Below, piece after piece: positions 7,533 through 15,689 of a stretch of DNA of 52,662 nt. This DNA comes from Ilumatobacteraceae bacterium (GTDB taxonomy: Bacteria > Actinomycetota > Acidimicrobiia > Acidimicrobiales > Ilumatobacteraceae). Positions within the stretch are counted from its first letter, which is position 1; every line of letters begins with the position of its first letter. The notes below the pieces were generated by a model. It did no database searches, was not told the origin of the DNA, and worked only from the letters and a program-made list of their open reading frames with translations. The position numbers and the translations under genes were made by a program. Location of the stretch: positions 1 through 52,662 of the forward strand of contig JALHOG010000031.1 in assembly GCA_022843125.1 (NCBI GenBank). Direction: 5' to 3'.

Positions 7533-9290
7533 GTCGTCCGCCGCCGCAGCCTCGTCGGCTGACGCCTCTTCGACCGGAACCGGAGCCGGTGTCTCCTCGG
7601 CTTCGTTTTCGGCGCTGGGTGCGTCGTCAGTCGGCGTAACCGCCGCTTCGTCGGCCGGAGCGTCGTTCGTCGTTGTTGCCGGTGTTTCGTCGTCGGTGAG
7701 GGCGTTGTCGGTCGTGCCGTCGCTCGGCGCGGCCTGTGGGGTCGTTGCGTCGGCGGGGGTGGCGACAGTTGCCGGCGCGTCGGCGACGTCGGAGGCGTCG
7801 GCAACGACCGCAGCGGCGTCGCTCGTCGAGGCGCTCGACGCCGGCGATGTGCCCGCAGCAGCAGCATCGGTTCGCGGCGGAGCCTCGGTGCGCGGCTTCG
7901 GGCCACGATCGGGGCGCTTGCCACGATCACCGGCCTCGCCCTTGGCTCCCTCAGGCTTGCCCTTCCCCGGACGGGGAGCGGGCCGCAGCGGCTTGGGCAT
8001 CGCGGCCTTGGGATCGACCTCGATGCCGAACAGCTCGGCGACGTGGGGGAGTGCAGGTGCGAGGCGCTTGAGCGTCGCGGTGAGCTCGTCGTTGACGACA
8101 TCCGGCTTGTTCGTGGGCTTCACCAGCGAACGGATCGGGGAGAACGCCGCCGCCTCCAGCATTGCGGACCACCGGTCGGGAGCATCCATCGGGGCCAACG
8201 ATGCGTTCGTGCTGTCGGCGAGCCGCTGAGCGATGTCGGTGGGGAACGGCACGCCAGCCTTGGGCGGTTGGGACGACAACCGCAACGCACGGATGACACG
8301 GCCCACGGCGAGCGCCGCGTCGATGTCGCCGAACCAGATCGACAGCTCCTGCTCCTGCTTGTGCACGAGCAGCTGCTTGAGTTCCTCGGCGAGGGCCCGG
8401 GTGGTCTCGTCGCGGGCGACGATCGGATCCTCGGAGGCGGCGACGACGCTGCGCAGATCTCGCAGGTCGAGTTCGTCCGCTTGGGCTTTCGCCGCCTCGG
8501 CCCGGTCGCGCCACTCGGCGACGCGGAGCTTCGGCAGCAGGTCTTCGGCGAGCTTCAGGACACTCGCCTCTGGCATCGGCGCCCGGCCCTCGGCCGTGGC
8601 CTTCTCGTTCTCCTCGCGGACTCGCTGGCGCACGGCGCCCATGCCCTGCAGGGCGAGCTCGGCGATCGGGCGCTGCTCGGGCGGCAGATCGCCGAGCACC
8701 GCAGCGCGATGGCTCTTGCCGGGGCGCAGACGCTTCGGTTTCGGACGCTGCGGCACCTCGGGCGGCGGGGTGAACGACGGACCGCGGCGCTCGCCCCGGC
8801 CACCGTCGCGGCGGCGGCTGTCACCGCGGCCGTCACCGCGGGCGCCATCACCACGGGCGCCATCACCACGAGCGCCGTCGCGGGCACCATCACGGCCCTG
8901 GCCGCGAGGCTTGTCGCCGTCGCGCCGGGGACGATCGCCGTCGCGCCGAGGACGATCGCCGTCGCGCCGGGGTCGATCGCCGTCGCGCCGAGGACGCTCG
9001 TCGCGATCACGACGGGCGCGCGTCTCGACGACGGGCTGGAACTCACGCTCGGCCGGGAGGAGCTCGAGCAGTGACCGCTCCTGCTTCTCGCGCCCGTGCA
9101 CGACCTGCAGGATCGTGATGCCGTCGATCTCCTGCTCGGCTTCCACCTTCAGCTCGTCACCGACCTTGGCGCCGGTCGGGAGGATCGCGCCGTCGAGCAG
9201 ACCCTTCGGCTTCTTCGCCCCGGCGGCTCGCCAGGTCCAGGTGCCATCACCGAGCGAACTGGTGAGTTCGATGTCGATCCGTCGAGACAT
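7515..9290 (-). CDS. Arg/Gly/Asp-repeat protein with conserved helical core, unknown function
   Basis: 591 aa from ATG 9290, chosen because TACCGT lies 8 nt upstream on the minus strand. Four parts can be seen. An N-terminal 75-residue beta-rich domain (MSRRIDIELTSSLGDGTWTWRAAGAKKPKG...) has an OB-fold-like pattern. A basic low-complexity block follows, made of PRRDGDR heptads and then GARGD pentads. A helical core of about 230 residues runs from KPKRLRPGKSHRAAVLGD to LPHVAELFGIEV. The C-terminal tail is long and Ala/Thr/Asp/Glu rich. RGG-like arginine repeats suggest RNA binding, possibly with condensate-like behaviour. I do not recognise the core. Confidence 0.75.
   Translation of the reverse strand: MSRRIDIELTSSLGDGTWTWRAAGAKKPKGLLDGAILPTGAKVGDELKVEAEQEIDGITILQVVHGREKQERSLLELLPAEREFQPVVETRARRDRDERPRRDGDRPRRDGDRPRRDGDRPRRDGDKPRGQGRDGARDGARGDGARGDGARGDGRGDSRRRDGGRGERRGPSFTPPPEVPQRPKPKRLRPGKSHRAAVLGDLPPEQRPIAELALQGMGAVRQRVREENEKATAEGRAPMPEASVLKLAEDLLPKLRVAEWRDRAEAAKAQADELDLRDLRSVVAASEDPIVARDETTRALAEELKQLLVHKQEQELSIWFGDIDAALAVGRVIRALRLSSQPPKAGVPFPTDIAQRLADSTNASLAPMDAPDRWSAMLEAAAFSPIRSLVKPTNKPDVVNDELTATLKRLAPALPHVAELFGIEVDPKAAMPKPLRPAPRPGKGKPEGAKGEAGDRGKRPDRGPKPRTEAPPRTDAAAAGTSPASSASTSDAAAVVADASDVADAPATVATPADATTPQAAPSDGTTDNALTDDETPATTTNDAPADEAAVTPTDDAPSAENEAEETPAPVPVEEASADEAAAADDSDQTA
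8822..8892 (-). repeat. Tandem 15-bp repeat encoding GARGD pentads
   Basis: Approximate limits. Successive units of the type gcgccatcaccacgg encode GARGD/GDGARGD on the minus strand, directly 3' in the gene to the 21-bp repeats. Confidence 0.75.
8911..9000 (-). repeat. Tandem 21-bp repeat encoding PRRDGDR heptads
   Basis: About four near-identical 21-bp units, differing at a few positions such as gggg/gagg and acg/tcg, encode the heptad RPRRDGD on the minus strand. It is protein-coding, not a CRISPR array: there are no spacers. Confidence 0.85.
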
Positions 9291-9298
9291 GAGGCGCA

Positions 9299-9304
9299 AC
9301 GGTA
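9299..9304 (-). promoter_or_regulatory. Leaderless -10 box TACCGT
   Basis: On the minus strand TACCGT is followed by 8 nt and then the ATG at 9290, with no room for a ribosome-binding site. Confidence 0.65.
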
Positions 9305-9400
9305 TCGCCTCGACCCACGGCGACACCATTGTCATCGTCGTCGGTGGTCTCATTGCGATTCGGCGATCGACCAGCTCACGGACCTGCGGCGTGTCGCGTG

Positions 9401-9406
9401 TACCGT
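9401..9406 (+). promoter_or_regulatory. Leaderless -10 box TACCGT
   Basis: TACCGT, 6 nt, then GTG 9413 of the gamma-carbonic-anhydrase-like gene. Confidence 0.7.
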
Positions 9407-9412
9407 CGGAGC

Positions 9413-9931
9413 GTGCCCATCTATGCCCTCGGCGACCTCGAACCGGTGATCGACCCCACTGCGTACGTCCACCCTGACGTCGTGATCATCGGTGCTGTGA
9501 CCATCGGAGCGCAGAGCTCGATCTGGCCCGGGGCGGTGCTGCGCGGCGACGATGGCGAGATCGTCATCGGCGCCGGTACGAGCATCCAGGACAATTGCGT
9601 GCTGCACACCACCCCCGAGTGGCCGACCCGTGTGGGCGACCGTTGCGTCATCGGCCACCTCGTCCATCTGGAGGGGTGCACGATCGAAGATGACGTGCTC
9701 GTGGGCAACGCCGCCATGGTGCTGCACCGTTCGGTCGTGCGTTCCTGGGCCGTCGTCGCCGCCAACTCGGTGGTCCTCTACGACGTCGAGGTGCCGGGCG
9801 ACGCCGTGGCTGCCGGGTCGCCTGCGGTGATCAAGCCGGGTAAGGCCCGGCGCGACATGATCACCCATGCGGCCAACAGCTACATGGCACGCGCCGCTCG
9901 CTTCGGTGCCGATCTGCGCCGGCTCGCGTGA
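9413..9931 (+). CDS. Gamma-carbonic-anhydrase-like left-handed beta-helix protein
   Basis: 172 aa of hexapeptide repeats ([LIV]GxxxxI-type turns throughout) ending in a C-terminal helix, as in the YrdA/PaaY/CaiE branch of gamma carbonic anhydrases. Two zinc-ligand histidines are present (His65 in VLHTTPEW, His82 in IGHLVHLEGC). The third canonical ligand, five residues after His82, is Glu87; a His occurs at 85 instead. The metal site may therefore be altered and carbonic anhydrase activity cannot be assumed. The start is fixed by the -10 box at 9401. The stop overlaps the prmA start (GTGA). Confidence 0.85.
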   Translation: MPIYALGDLEPVIDPTAYVHPDVVIIGAVTIGAQSSIWPGAVLRGDDGEIVIGAGTSIQDNCVLHTTPEWPTRVGDRCVIGHLVHLEGCTIEDDVLVGNAAMVLHRSVVRSWAVVAANSVVLYDVEVPGDAVAAGSPAVIKPGKARRDMITHAANSYMARAARFGADLRRLA

Positions 9932-10773
9932 CGGTGGACGGCGAGCGTCGGCAGTTCGTGCACGTCACCGTGCTGACCGTGCCGGCGGCCGATGCCGAAC
10001 TGGGTGCCGACCGCCTGATGATCGCCGGGGCGTTCGCTGTCGAGGAGCGCTCGGTCGAGGGCGGGGTCGAGTTGCGCGGCCAACTCGGCGATGCCTTGCC
10101 CGTCGCGATCGAGCGCCTCGGCACGCTCCCAGCGGAATGGTCGGTTCGCATCGATGCCGTCGATGCAACACCGAGCGAGGCGTGGCGCGAGCATGCCAGC
10201 GCAGTGCGCGTGGCCGACGACTTGGTGCTGCGCCCGGCATGGCTGGCGTCGTCCGCCGAACCTGGCGTGCTCGAGGTCGCAATCGAGCCGGCCAGTGCGT
10301 TCGGCCTCGGTGACCATCCGACGACGAGGCTGTCGGCGCGTGCGGTGCGTCGTCTCACCCGACCCGGTGATCGGGTGCTCGACGTGGGATGCGGCACGGG
10401 TGTGCTCGCGATCGTCGCGCTCCTCTCCGGCGCCGAGTCGGCGGTCGGAATCGACATCGCCGATGCGGCCGTGCCGGCGGCGCGCAGCAACGCGGACCTC
10501 AACGGCGTGGGGGATCGGTTCGAGGTGTCGACCGTGCCGCTCGCCGACGTCGAGGGTCGCTACGACCTCGTGGTGGCCAACATCCTCGCGCCCGCGCTCG
10601 TGGCGCTGGCAGACGATCTGCGCCGGGTGACCGCGCATTCGGGTGCGCTGGTGGTCTCGGGCATCCTCGCGGATCGCCACGATCACGTCCTGGCTGCGCT
10701 CGACCCGCTGATCGTGGTCGGTGTGGACGAGCTCGACGGCTGGGCCGCCGTCGAGCTCCGCCATCCAGCCTGA
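9928..10773 (+). CDS. prmA: Ribosomal protein L11 methyltransferase PrmA
   Basis: 281 aa, the usual size. PrmA trimethylates ribosomal protein L11 using S-adenosylmethionine. Diagnostic segments: AFGLGDHPTTRLSARAV before the methyltransferase fold, SAM motif I VLDVGCGTGVLAI (about residues 150-162), the acidic end of strand 2 (GIDIADAAV) and motif IV VVANILAPALVALA, the PrmA-specific NI(L)A variant. An N-terminal 90-residue substrate-recognition domain precedes it. It is translationally coupled to the upstream gene by the GTGA overlap, and convergent with the ribokinase gene, ending three bases away. Confidence 0.92.
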   Translation: MTVDGERRQFVHVTVLTVPAADAELGADRLMIAGAFAVEERSVEGGVELRGQLGDALPVAIERLGTLPAEWSVRIDAVDATPSEAWREHASAVRVADDLVLRPAWLASSAEPGVLEVAIEPASAFGLGDHPTTRLSARAVRRLTRPGDRVLDVGCGTGVLAIVALLSGAESAVGIDIADAAVPAARSNADLNGVGDRFEVSTVPLADVEGRYDLVVANILAPALVALADDLRRVTAHSGALVVSGILADRHDHVLAALDPLIVVGVDELDGWAAVELRHPA

Positions 10774-10776
10774 GGG

Positions 10777-11688
10777 TCAGGGGCGAACGAGGAGGTCGCG
10801 TATCGCGTCGGCACGCGGCTGCGCAGGAACCGCACCGGGCACGGTCGTGGCCAGCGCCCCGGCAGCGGCCGCCCACCGCACGGCAACCGCGAGAGGGTCG
10901 CCTGCGGCCAGTCGGGCTGCGAGCGACCCGCAGAACGCATCGCCCGCCCCGGTGGTGTCGATCACGTCGACGGCGAACGGGGCGACGTGGAACGTCGGGC
11001 CACCTGTCGTGTGGACGTCGACACCGGCGCCGCCGCGGGTCACCACCACTGCCCCGCAGCCGGCGCCGAGGAGCGCCTCGACGCCTCCGAGCAGTTCGAC
11101 TTCGTGTTCATTCGGCACGATCACGTCGCAGGCGGCGAGGACGTCATCGGGCAGTGCCGTGGCGGGCGCCGGGTTCACGACGGTGAGCGCGCCCGCAGCG
11201 CGAGCGGCGACGAGCACGTCGGCCACCGTGGTGATCGGGATCTCGAGCTGGCAGAGCACGACCGCGGCGGCCGGGAGCGGGCGAGGGGGCGCAACGGTCG
11301 CGTTGGCACCGGGGACGACGACGATCGAGTTCTCGCCATGCACGTCGACGACGATCAGCGCTCGCCCGGTGGGCTCGCCTGCGGTCAGGAGCGCTGTCCC
11401 GTCGATCGCCTCGTCGGCCAGGACCGCACGCAGCCGGTCACCCGCGGCGTCGGCCCCGACCGCGCCCACGAAGATGACCGTCGCTCCACTCCGGGCGGCC
11501 GCGACCGCCTGGTTGAGGCCCTTGCCGCCGGGGTGCTCGGCGTAGCTCGTGCCGAGCACGGTCTCGCCCGGCATCGGGATCCTGGACGCGCCGGCGACGA
11601 GGTCGAGGTTGGCGCTGCCGACCACGCAGACGTCGACACCGCGAGGGGTCGGGTCGTGGTCGGTGGCGGTGACCGGCGTCGGCGCCAC
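10777..11688 (-). CDS. rbsK: Ribokinase (PfkB family sugar kinase)
   Basis: 303 aa. PfkB signature 1 is seen as PGGKGLNQAVAAARSGA, and signature 2 as DTTGAGDAFCGSLAARL with the catalytic Asp of GAGD. The N-terminal GSANLDLVAGASRIPMPGETVLG is typical of ribokinases. Expected reaction: ATP plus ribose to ribose-5-phosphate; a related pentose or nucleoside cannot be excluded. GTG 11688 is the start taken; the first 16 residues precede the fold and the true start could be slightly later. It lies 13 nt after the WhiB gene on the same strand, so the two are probably co-transcribed. Confidence 0.88.
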   Translation of the reverse strand: MAPTPVTATDHDPTPRGVDVCVVGSANLDLVAGASRIPMPGETVLGTSYAEHPGGKGLNQAVAAARSGATVIFVGAVGADAAGDRLRAVLADEAIDGTALLTAGEPTGRALIVVDVHGENSIVVVPGANATVAPPRPLPAAAVVLCQLEIPITTVADVLVAARAAGALTVVNPAPATALPDDVLAACDVIVPNEHEVELLGGVEALLGAGCGAVVVTRGGAGVDVHTTGGPTFHVAPFAVDVIDTTGAGDAFCGSLAARLAAGDPLAVAVRWAAAAGALATTVPGAVPAQPRADAIRDLLVRP

Positions 11689-11701
11689 GATGATCGCGGC
11701 G

Positions 11702-12007
11702 TCAGCCGGCGGAGCGAGCCCGCACGCCGATCGGCGCGATCAGGCGGTAGCCGGCGGCGTGGCGTTCGTCTTCGCTCTCGCCGCCCCAGAATCCGTACTC
11801 GTGCTGGTCGCGTGCAAAGTCACGGCAGGTCGACCGCACGGTGCAGCTCGCGCACACCTCACGTGCAGTGGCCTCGCGCCGCTCGCGTGCCTGCGGTCGC
11901 TCCGCGGGCGTGGGGAAGAAGAGGTGCGTCAGGCCCTTACAGGCAGCGGTGTCCATCCACTCATCGTCGGTGCGCTCACGACTACTGACGATCTCGACTG
12001 CAATCAC
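11702..12007 (-). CDS. WhiB-family iron-sulfur transcriptional regulator
   Basis: 101 aa from GTG 12007, which has the ribosome-binding site AAGGGG. Four cysteines at 23, 52, 55 and 61 (C-x28-C-x2-C-x5-C) fit the [4Fe-4S] binding pattern of WhiB proteins. They are followed by the turn YGFWGGES (usually G[VI]WGG) and a basic C-terminus. WhiB proteins bind the domain 4 region of the principal sigma factor and tune promoters. It has its own sigma-A type promoter just upstream, an unusually complete one for this window. The nearest mycobacterial class cannot be fixed by eye. Confidence 0.93.
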   Translation of the reverse strand: MIAVEIVSSRERTDDEWMDTAACKGLTHLFFPTPAERPQARERREATAREVCASCTVRSTCRDFARDQHEYGFWGGESEDERHAAGYRLIAPIGVRARSAG

Positions 12008-12061
12008 GTCGTTCCCCTTCGTCTGTCCCCTCGGCAAACCGGCGAACCGGCCGTCGTTCGG

Positions 12062-12090
12062 CACGTTACGACGCAGTGATCGCGCAGTCA
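12062..12090 (-). promoter_or_regulatory. Sigma-A promoter TTGACT-N17-TAACGT for whiB
   Basis: On the minus strand the -35 TTGACT is at 12090-12085 and the -10 TAACGT at 12067-12062, with a 17-nt spacer. A leader of about 50 nt follows, carrying a Shine-Dalgarno site. Confidence 0.72.
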
Positions 12091-13155
12091 ATTGCGTGGT
12101 GCAAGTATCGCCTTGACGCCGTTGGTGAAGCGTTCGACGTCCTGCGTGGTCGTGTCCCATGCGGTCATCCAACGCACCTGTCGGCGCTCGGGGTCCCACT
12201 CCCAGAAGAAGCACCATGCCCGCAGCGGGTCGATCGCGTCGCCGGGCAGGATCGGGAACACGCTGTTCACAGCCGGCGGTGGGCCGATCTCGACGCCGGC
12301 AATGCCGGTGGCGCCGGTGTGCAGCGTCGCCGCCATCGTGTTCGCGTGCAGGGCGAGGTCGAGCCAGAGGTCGCCCTCGATCAGGGCATTGAACTGAGCG
12401 GCGACGAACCGCATCTTGGACGGGAGCTGGGTGACCGTCTTGCGGACGAAGTGACCGCGAGCGCCGAGCTCCGGGCGAAGGAACACCACCGCCTCGCCTC
12501 CGAGCATGCCGTTCTTCGTTCCACCGAACGTCATGACGTCGACGCCGGCGTCGACGGTCATGCTCCGCAGGGTGGCGACCGTGCCGCCCTGCGATGCGAC
12601 CGCGTTCGCGATCCTGGCGCCGTCGAGGTGGACGAGCATGCCGAGCCGGTGCGCTGCGTCGCAGATCGCGCCGATCTCGTCGGCGGTGTAGACGGTGCCG
12701 AGTTCGGTGCTCTGGGTGAGCGACACGACGGCCGGCTGCGCGTGGTGCGGCACACCGATCGCGTGCGCCTGGTGCTCGATCTGGTCTGGGGTGAGTTTCG
12801 CATCGACCGTGGGGAGGTCGATCAGCTTCGCCCCGACGACTCGCTCGGGCGCGCCGGTCTCGTCGACGTTGATGTGGGCCCAGTCGGAGCAGACCACGGC
12901 GTCGCCCGGGCGGACGAGCGCGGTGAGCGCCATGACGTTGGCGCCGGTTCCGTTGAAGGTGAGGAAGGTGGCGACTTCGCGGCCGAACAGCTCGGAGAAT
13001 CGCCGCTCGCATTCACGTGTGTGGTCGTCGTCGCCGTAGGCCAGCGCATGCCCGTGATTGGCGCGTTGCACCGCTTCGAGCACCGCGGGGTGCGCTCCGG
13101 CCGCGTTGTCGCTGGCGAACGAACGGCTGGGCGGCTCGGGCATCGCGATCGGCAT
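12088..13155 (-). CDS. Threonine aldolase family PLP enzyme
   Basis: 355 aa. This is an aminotransferase-fold type I PLP protein of the low-specificity L-threonine aldolase group, which cleaves threonine or allo-threonine to glycine and acetaldehyde. Visible hallmarks: SDNAAGAHPAVLEAV at the N-terminus, the HALAYGDDDHT motif, FLTFNGTGANVMAL (phosphate-binding region), VHLDGARIANAV (Asp pairing the pyridine nitrogen, and Arg) and FGGTKNGMLGGEAVVF with the Schiff-base Lys. Glycine production would feed the glycine-cleavage genes encoded elsewhere in the window. The -35 of the downstream whiB promoter touches its 3' end. Confidence 0.88.
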   Translation of the reverse strand: MPIAMPEPPSRSFASDNAAGAHPAVLEAVQRANHGHALAYGDDDHTRECERRFSELFGREVATFLTFNGTGANVMALTALVRPGDAVVCSDWAHINVDETGAPERVVGAKLIDLPTVDAKLTPDQIEHQAHAIGVPHHAQPAVVSLTQSTELGTVYTADEIGAICDAAHRLGMLVHLDGARIANAVASQGGTVATLRSMTVDAGVDVMTFGGTKNGMLGGEAVVFLRPELGARGHFVRKTVTQLPSKMRFVAAQFNALIEGDLWLDLALHANTMAATLHTGATGIAGVEIGPPPAVNSVFPILPGDAIDPLRAWCFFWEWDPERRQVRWMTAWDTTTQDVERFTNGVKAILAPRN

Positions 13156-13161
13156 CGGAGC

Positions 13162-13167
13162 AGTATC
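13162..13167 (-). promoter_or_regulatory. Leaderless -10 box GATACT
   Basis: GATACT, 6 nt, then ATG 13155 on the minus strand. The first base is not the preferred T, so this is weaker than the others. Confidence 0.45.
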
Positions 13168-13204
13168 GCCTGACCTGGTGCTGACCCGTGCTGCCGGCGA
13201 CGTG

Positions 13205-13210
13205 TACCGT
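13205..13210 (+). promoter_or_regulatory. Leaderless -10 box TACCGT
   Basis: TACCGT, 8 nt, then GTG 13219 of the RpiR-type regulator. Confidence 0.6.
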
Positions 13211-13218
13211 CATGGGCC

Positions 13219-14061
13219 GTGGAGGTGGCGGAGCGCATCCGGTCGCAGAGCAGCCAGCTGACATCGGCTGAGCGCCGGGTTGCCGAGGCGATCCTGGCAT
13301 CCCCGCAATCGGTCGGGTTCGGCACCGTTGCCGACCTCGCCGCTGCGGCGTCGGTCGGGGCGGCGTCGGTGGTGCGGCTCGCGGCCAAGCTCGGGTTCGA
13401 CGGCTTCACCGCCCTGCAGGAGTCGGTGCAGCGCGATCTCGTCCGCCAGCTGCGTCCCGCCGCCGAGCGGATCCGTGAGGAGGCGCCGAGCGGACGCGGC
13501 ACGCACATCCCAGTGGAGCTCGCCAACGTCCAGGCCACGCTCGACGCCGTCGACGACGGTGCGCTCGACGCCCTGGCCGCGCGCCTCGCCGATCTGGCTC
13601 GGCCGGTGCGGGTGCTGTCGGGCGAAGCCACGACCGGCGTGGCCGCCCAGTTCGTGTGGCAGCTCCACCAGCTGCGCCCGGACGTCCAGGTGCTCGGTGG
13701 TTCCGACGTCGCCGTGCGGCGCGAGGTGGCGCTGTTGCCGGCACATGCGACCGTGGTGGTGATCGACCTGCGGCGTTACGAGCGGTGGGTGCTCGAGGCG
13801 CATGCGGTGCTCGCCGACCGTGGTGTGTGGACCGCCGGTCTGACCGATTCGATGCTGTCGCCGATCGCTGCCCGTTCGGCGGTCACGTTCCTGGTGAGTG
13901 CCGGCTCCGAAGGCCCGTTCGACAGCCATGTCGGTTCGCTCGCGCTGCTGAACCTCGTGGCCGTTCGGGTCGCAGCCGAGATGCGGGCTTCGGCAGCTGA
14001 CCGGTTGGCGACGATCGAATCGGCGTGGCGGATCCACCGGACGCTGATCGAGGGCGACTGA
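13219..14061 (+). CDS. MurR/RpiR-family transcriptional regulator
   Basis: 280 aa. The N-terminal HTH_6 domain (SSQLTSAERRVAEAILASPQSVGFGTVADLAAAASVGAASVVRLAAKLGFDGFTALQESV, about residues 10-70) is followed by a SIS sugar-phosphate-binding domain with the LSGEATTGVAAQFVWQLHQL entry. Such proteins sense phosphosugars and usually control sugar or amino-sugar catabolism. No sugar operon adjoins it; the only candidate nearby is the ribokinase gene 2 kb away on the other strand. It is divergent from the threonine aldolase gene, with both -10 boxes inside a 63-bp gap. Confidence 0.88.
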   Translation: MEVAERIRSQSSQLTSAERRVAEAILASPQSVGFGTVADLAAAASVGAASVVRLAAKLGFDGFTALQESVQRDLVRQLRPAAERIREEAPSGRGTHIPVELANVQATLDAVDDGALDALAARLADLARPVRVLSGEATTGVAAQFVWQLHQLRPDVQVLGGSDVAVRREVALLPAHATVVVIDLRRYERWVLEAHAVLADRGVWTAGLTDSMLSPIAARSAVTFLVSAGSEGPFDSHVGSLALLNLVAVRVAAEMRASAADRLATIESAWRIHRTLIEGD

Positions 14062-14088
14062 GCCGTCGGTTCGCCGGTCTTGTGCACG

Positions 14089-14094
14089 TAGCCT
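14089..14094 (+). promoter_or_regulatory. Leaderless -10 box TAGCCT
   Basis: TAGCCT, 7 nt, then ATG 14102 of prfC. Confidence 0.7.
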
Positions 14095-14101
14095 CGGACC
14101 G

Positions 14102-15676
14102 ATGTCCGACGCCGTGCTCTCCGAATCGCGCCGCCGTCGGACGTTCGCGATCATCAGCCATCCCGACGCCGGCAAGACCACGCTCACCGAGAAGTTCCTG
14201 CTCTACGCAGGTGCGCTCAACGAAGCGGGGGCCGTGCACGCCCGTGCGGGGCGCCGCGCCGCCACGAGCGACTGGATGGAGATGGAGCAGAAGCGTGGCA
14301 TCTCGATCACGTCGACGGCGTTGTCGTTCGAGTTTCGGGGCCATCAGCTCAACCTGCTCGACACCCCGGGCCACCGCGACTTCTCCGAAGACACGTACCG
14401 GGTGCTCGCTGCCGTCGACGCCGTGGTGATGGTGCTCGACAGCGCGAAGGGCATCGAACCCCAGACGTTGAAGCTGTTCGAGGTGTGCCGGTCCCGGAAC
14501 CTGCCGGTGATCACGTTCCTCAACAAGTACGACCGGCCGGGACGCGAGCCGCTGGAACTCCTCGACGAGATCGAGAGCCAGATCGGCCTGCGACCGACGC
14601 CGGCCACCTGGCCGGTCGGCATCTCCGGCGATTTCCGTGGTGTCGTCGATCGGCGCACCGGCGAGTTCACCCGGTTCACACGGACCACCAGGGGGAGTGC
14701 GATCGCTCCGGAGGAGTTGGTCGATCCGGAGCAGGCAGCCGCCGAGGAGGGCCGGGCCTGGGGTCATGCGATGGACGAGATCGGCCTCCTCGACGCGGTC
14801 GAGGCCCACGTCGACATGCCGTCGTTCTTGGCGGGGGAGTCGACGCCCGTGTTCGTCGGGTCGGCCCTGACGAACTTCGGTGTCCGTCACCTGCTCGATG
14901 CGGTGATCGATCTGGCTCCGGCACCTCCACCTCAAGTCGACCTCGAGGGTGCTGAACGTCCACTGGAGGTCGACTGTTCGGCATTCGTGTTCAAGGTGCA
15001 GGCGAACATGGATCGGTCGCATCGCGACCGGATCGCCTTCGTGCGCATCTGCTCGGGTCGTTTCGAGCGAGGGATGGTGCTCACGTGCGAACGCACCGGT
15101 AAGCCCTTCGCCACGAAGTACGCGTCGACGGTGTTCGGCGCCGAGCGCAGCACGGTCGAGGAGGCGTTCCCCGGCGACGTGGTCGGGCTCGTCAACGCAA
15201 CCGGCTTGAACATCGGCGACACGCTCTGGGAGTCGACGCAGGTCGAGTTCCCGCCGATCCCACGCTTTGCCCCCGAGGTGTTCGCCACGGCACGCCCGCT
15301 CGACACCGGCAAGGTCAAGCAGTTCCGTAAGGGCCTGGCCCAACTCGACGAGGAGGGGGTCGTCCAGGTGCTTCGTGACCCGCAGATGGGTGATGCGGCG
15401 CCGATCCTGGCGGCCGTCGGTCAGCTCCAGTTCGATGTGTTCGCGGACCGGCTCGACGTCGAGTTCAACGCCCCGAGCGAGATCCTGAGCGCCCCGTACG
15501 ATGCGATCCGTTTCACCGACGAATCGTCGTCGAAGCGCCTGCGTGAGATCGGGGGGATCCGGATCCTGCAGCGCGGAGACGGTCGCCTGGTCGCCCTGTT
15601 CGAGAGTCGCTACCGCCTCCAGCGGTTGGAGAACGACGAGCCGGAGCTCGTCCTCGATCACATCATCGCCGGCTGA
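14102..15676 (+). CDS. prfC: Peptide chain release factor 3 (RF3)
   Basis: 524 aa, the normal RF3 length. RF3 is a translational GTPase that recycles RF1/RF2 after peptide release. GTPase motifs: G1 SHPDAGKTT, G2 region KRGISITSTALSF, G3 DTPGHRDFSEDTYR, G4 NKYDRPGREP. Domain II contains FVFKVQANMDRSHRDRIAFVRICSGRFERG, which is characteristic of RF3 rather than EF-G, and a C-terminal domain III follows. The start is supported by the leaderless -10 box. RF3 is patchily distributed among actinobacteria, so its presence is mildly informative. Confidence 0.94.
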   Translation: MSDAVLSESRRRRTFAIISHPDAGKTTLTEKFLLYAGALNEAGAVHARAGRRAATSDWMEMEQKRGISITSTALSFEFRGHQLNLLDTPGHRDFSEDTYRVLAAVDAVVMVLDSAKGIEPQTLKLFEVCRSRNLPVITFLNKYDRPGREPLELLDEIESQIGLRPTPATWPVGISGDFRGVVDRRTGEFTRFTRTTRGSAIAPEELVDPEQAAAEEGRAWGHAMDEIGLLDAVEAHVDMPSFLAGESTPVFVGSALTNFGVRHLLDAVIDLAPAPPPQVDLEGAERPLEVDCSAFVFKVQANMDRSHRDRIAFVRICSGRFERGMVLTCERTGKPFATKYASTVFGAERSTVEEAFPGDVVGLVNATGLNIGDTLWESTQVEFPPIPRFAPEVFATARPLDTGKVKQFRKGLAQLDEEGVVQVLRDPQMGDAAPILAAVGQLQFDVFADRLDVEFNAPSEILSAPYDAIRFTDESSSKRLREIGGIRILQRGDGRLVALFESRYRLQRLENDEPELVLDHIIAG

Positions 15677-15689
15677 TCCGAGCGCTGGT

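Noticed and set aside
8822..9000. CRISPR-like tandem repeats
   Set aside because: The repeats are contiguous, have no spacers, stay in frame and encode heptads and pentads of a protein.
13883..15661. 592-residue minus-strand frame opposite prfC
   Set aside because: Shadow of prfC: no motifs, low-complexity His/Arg/Glu composition.
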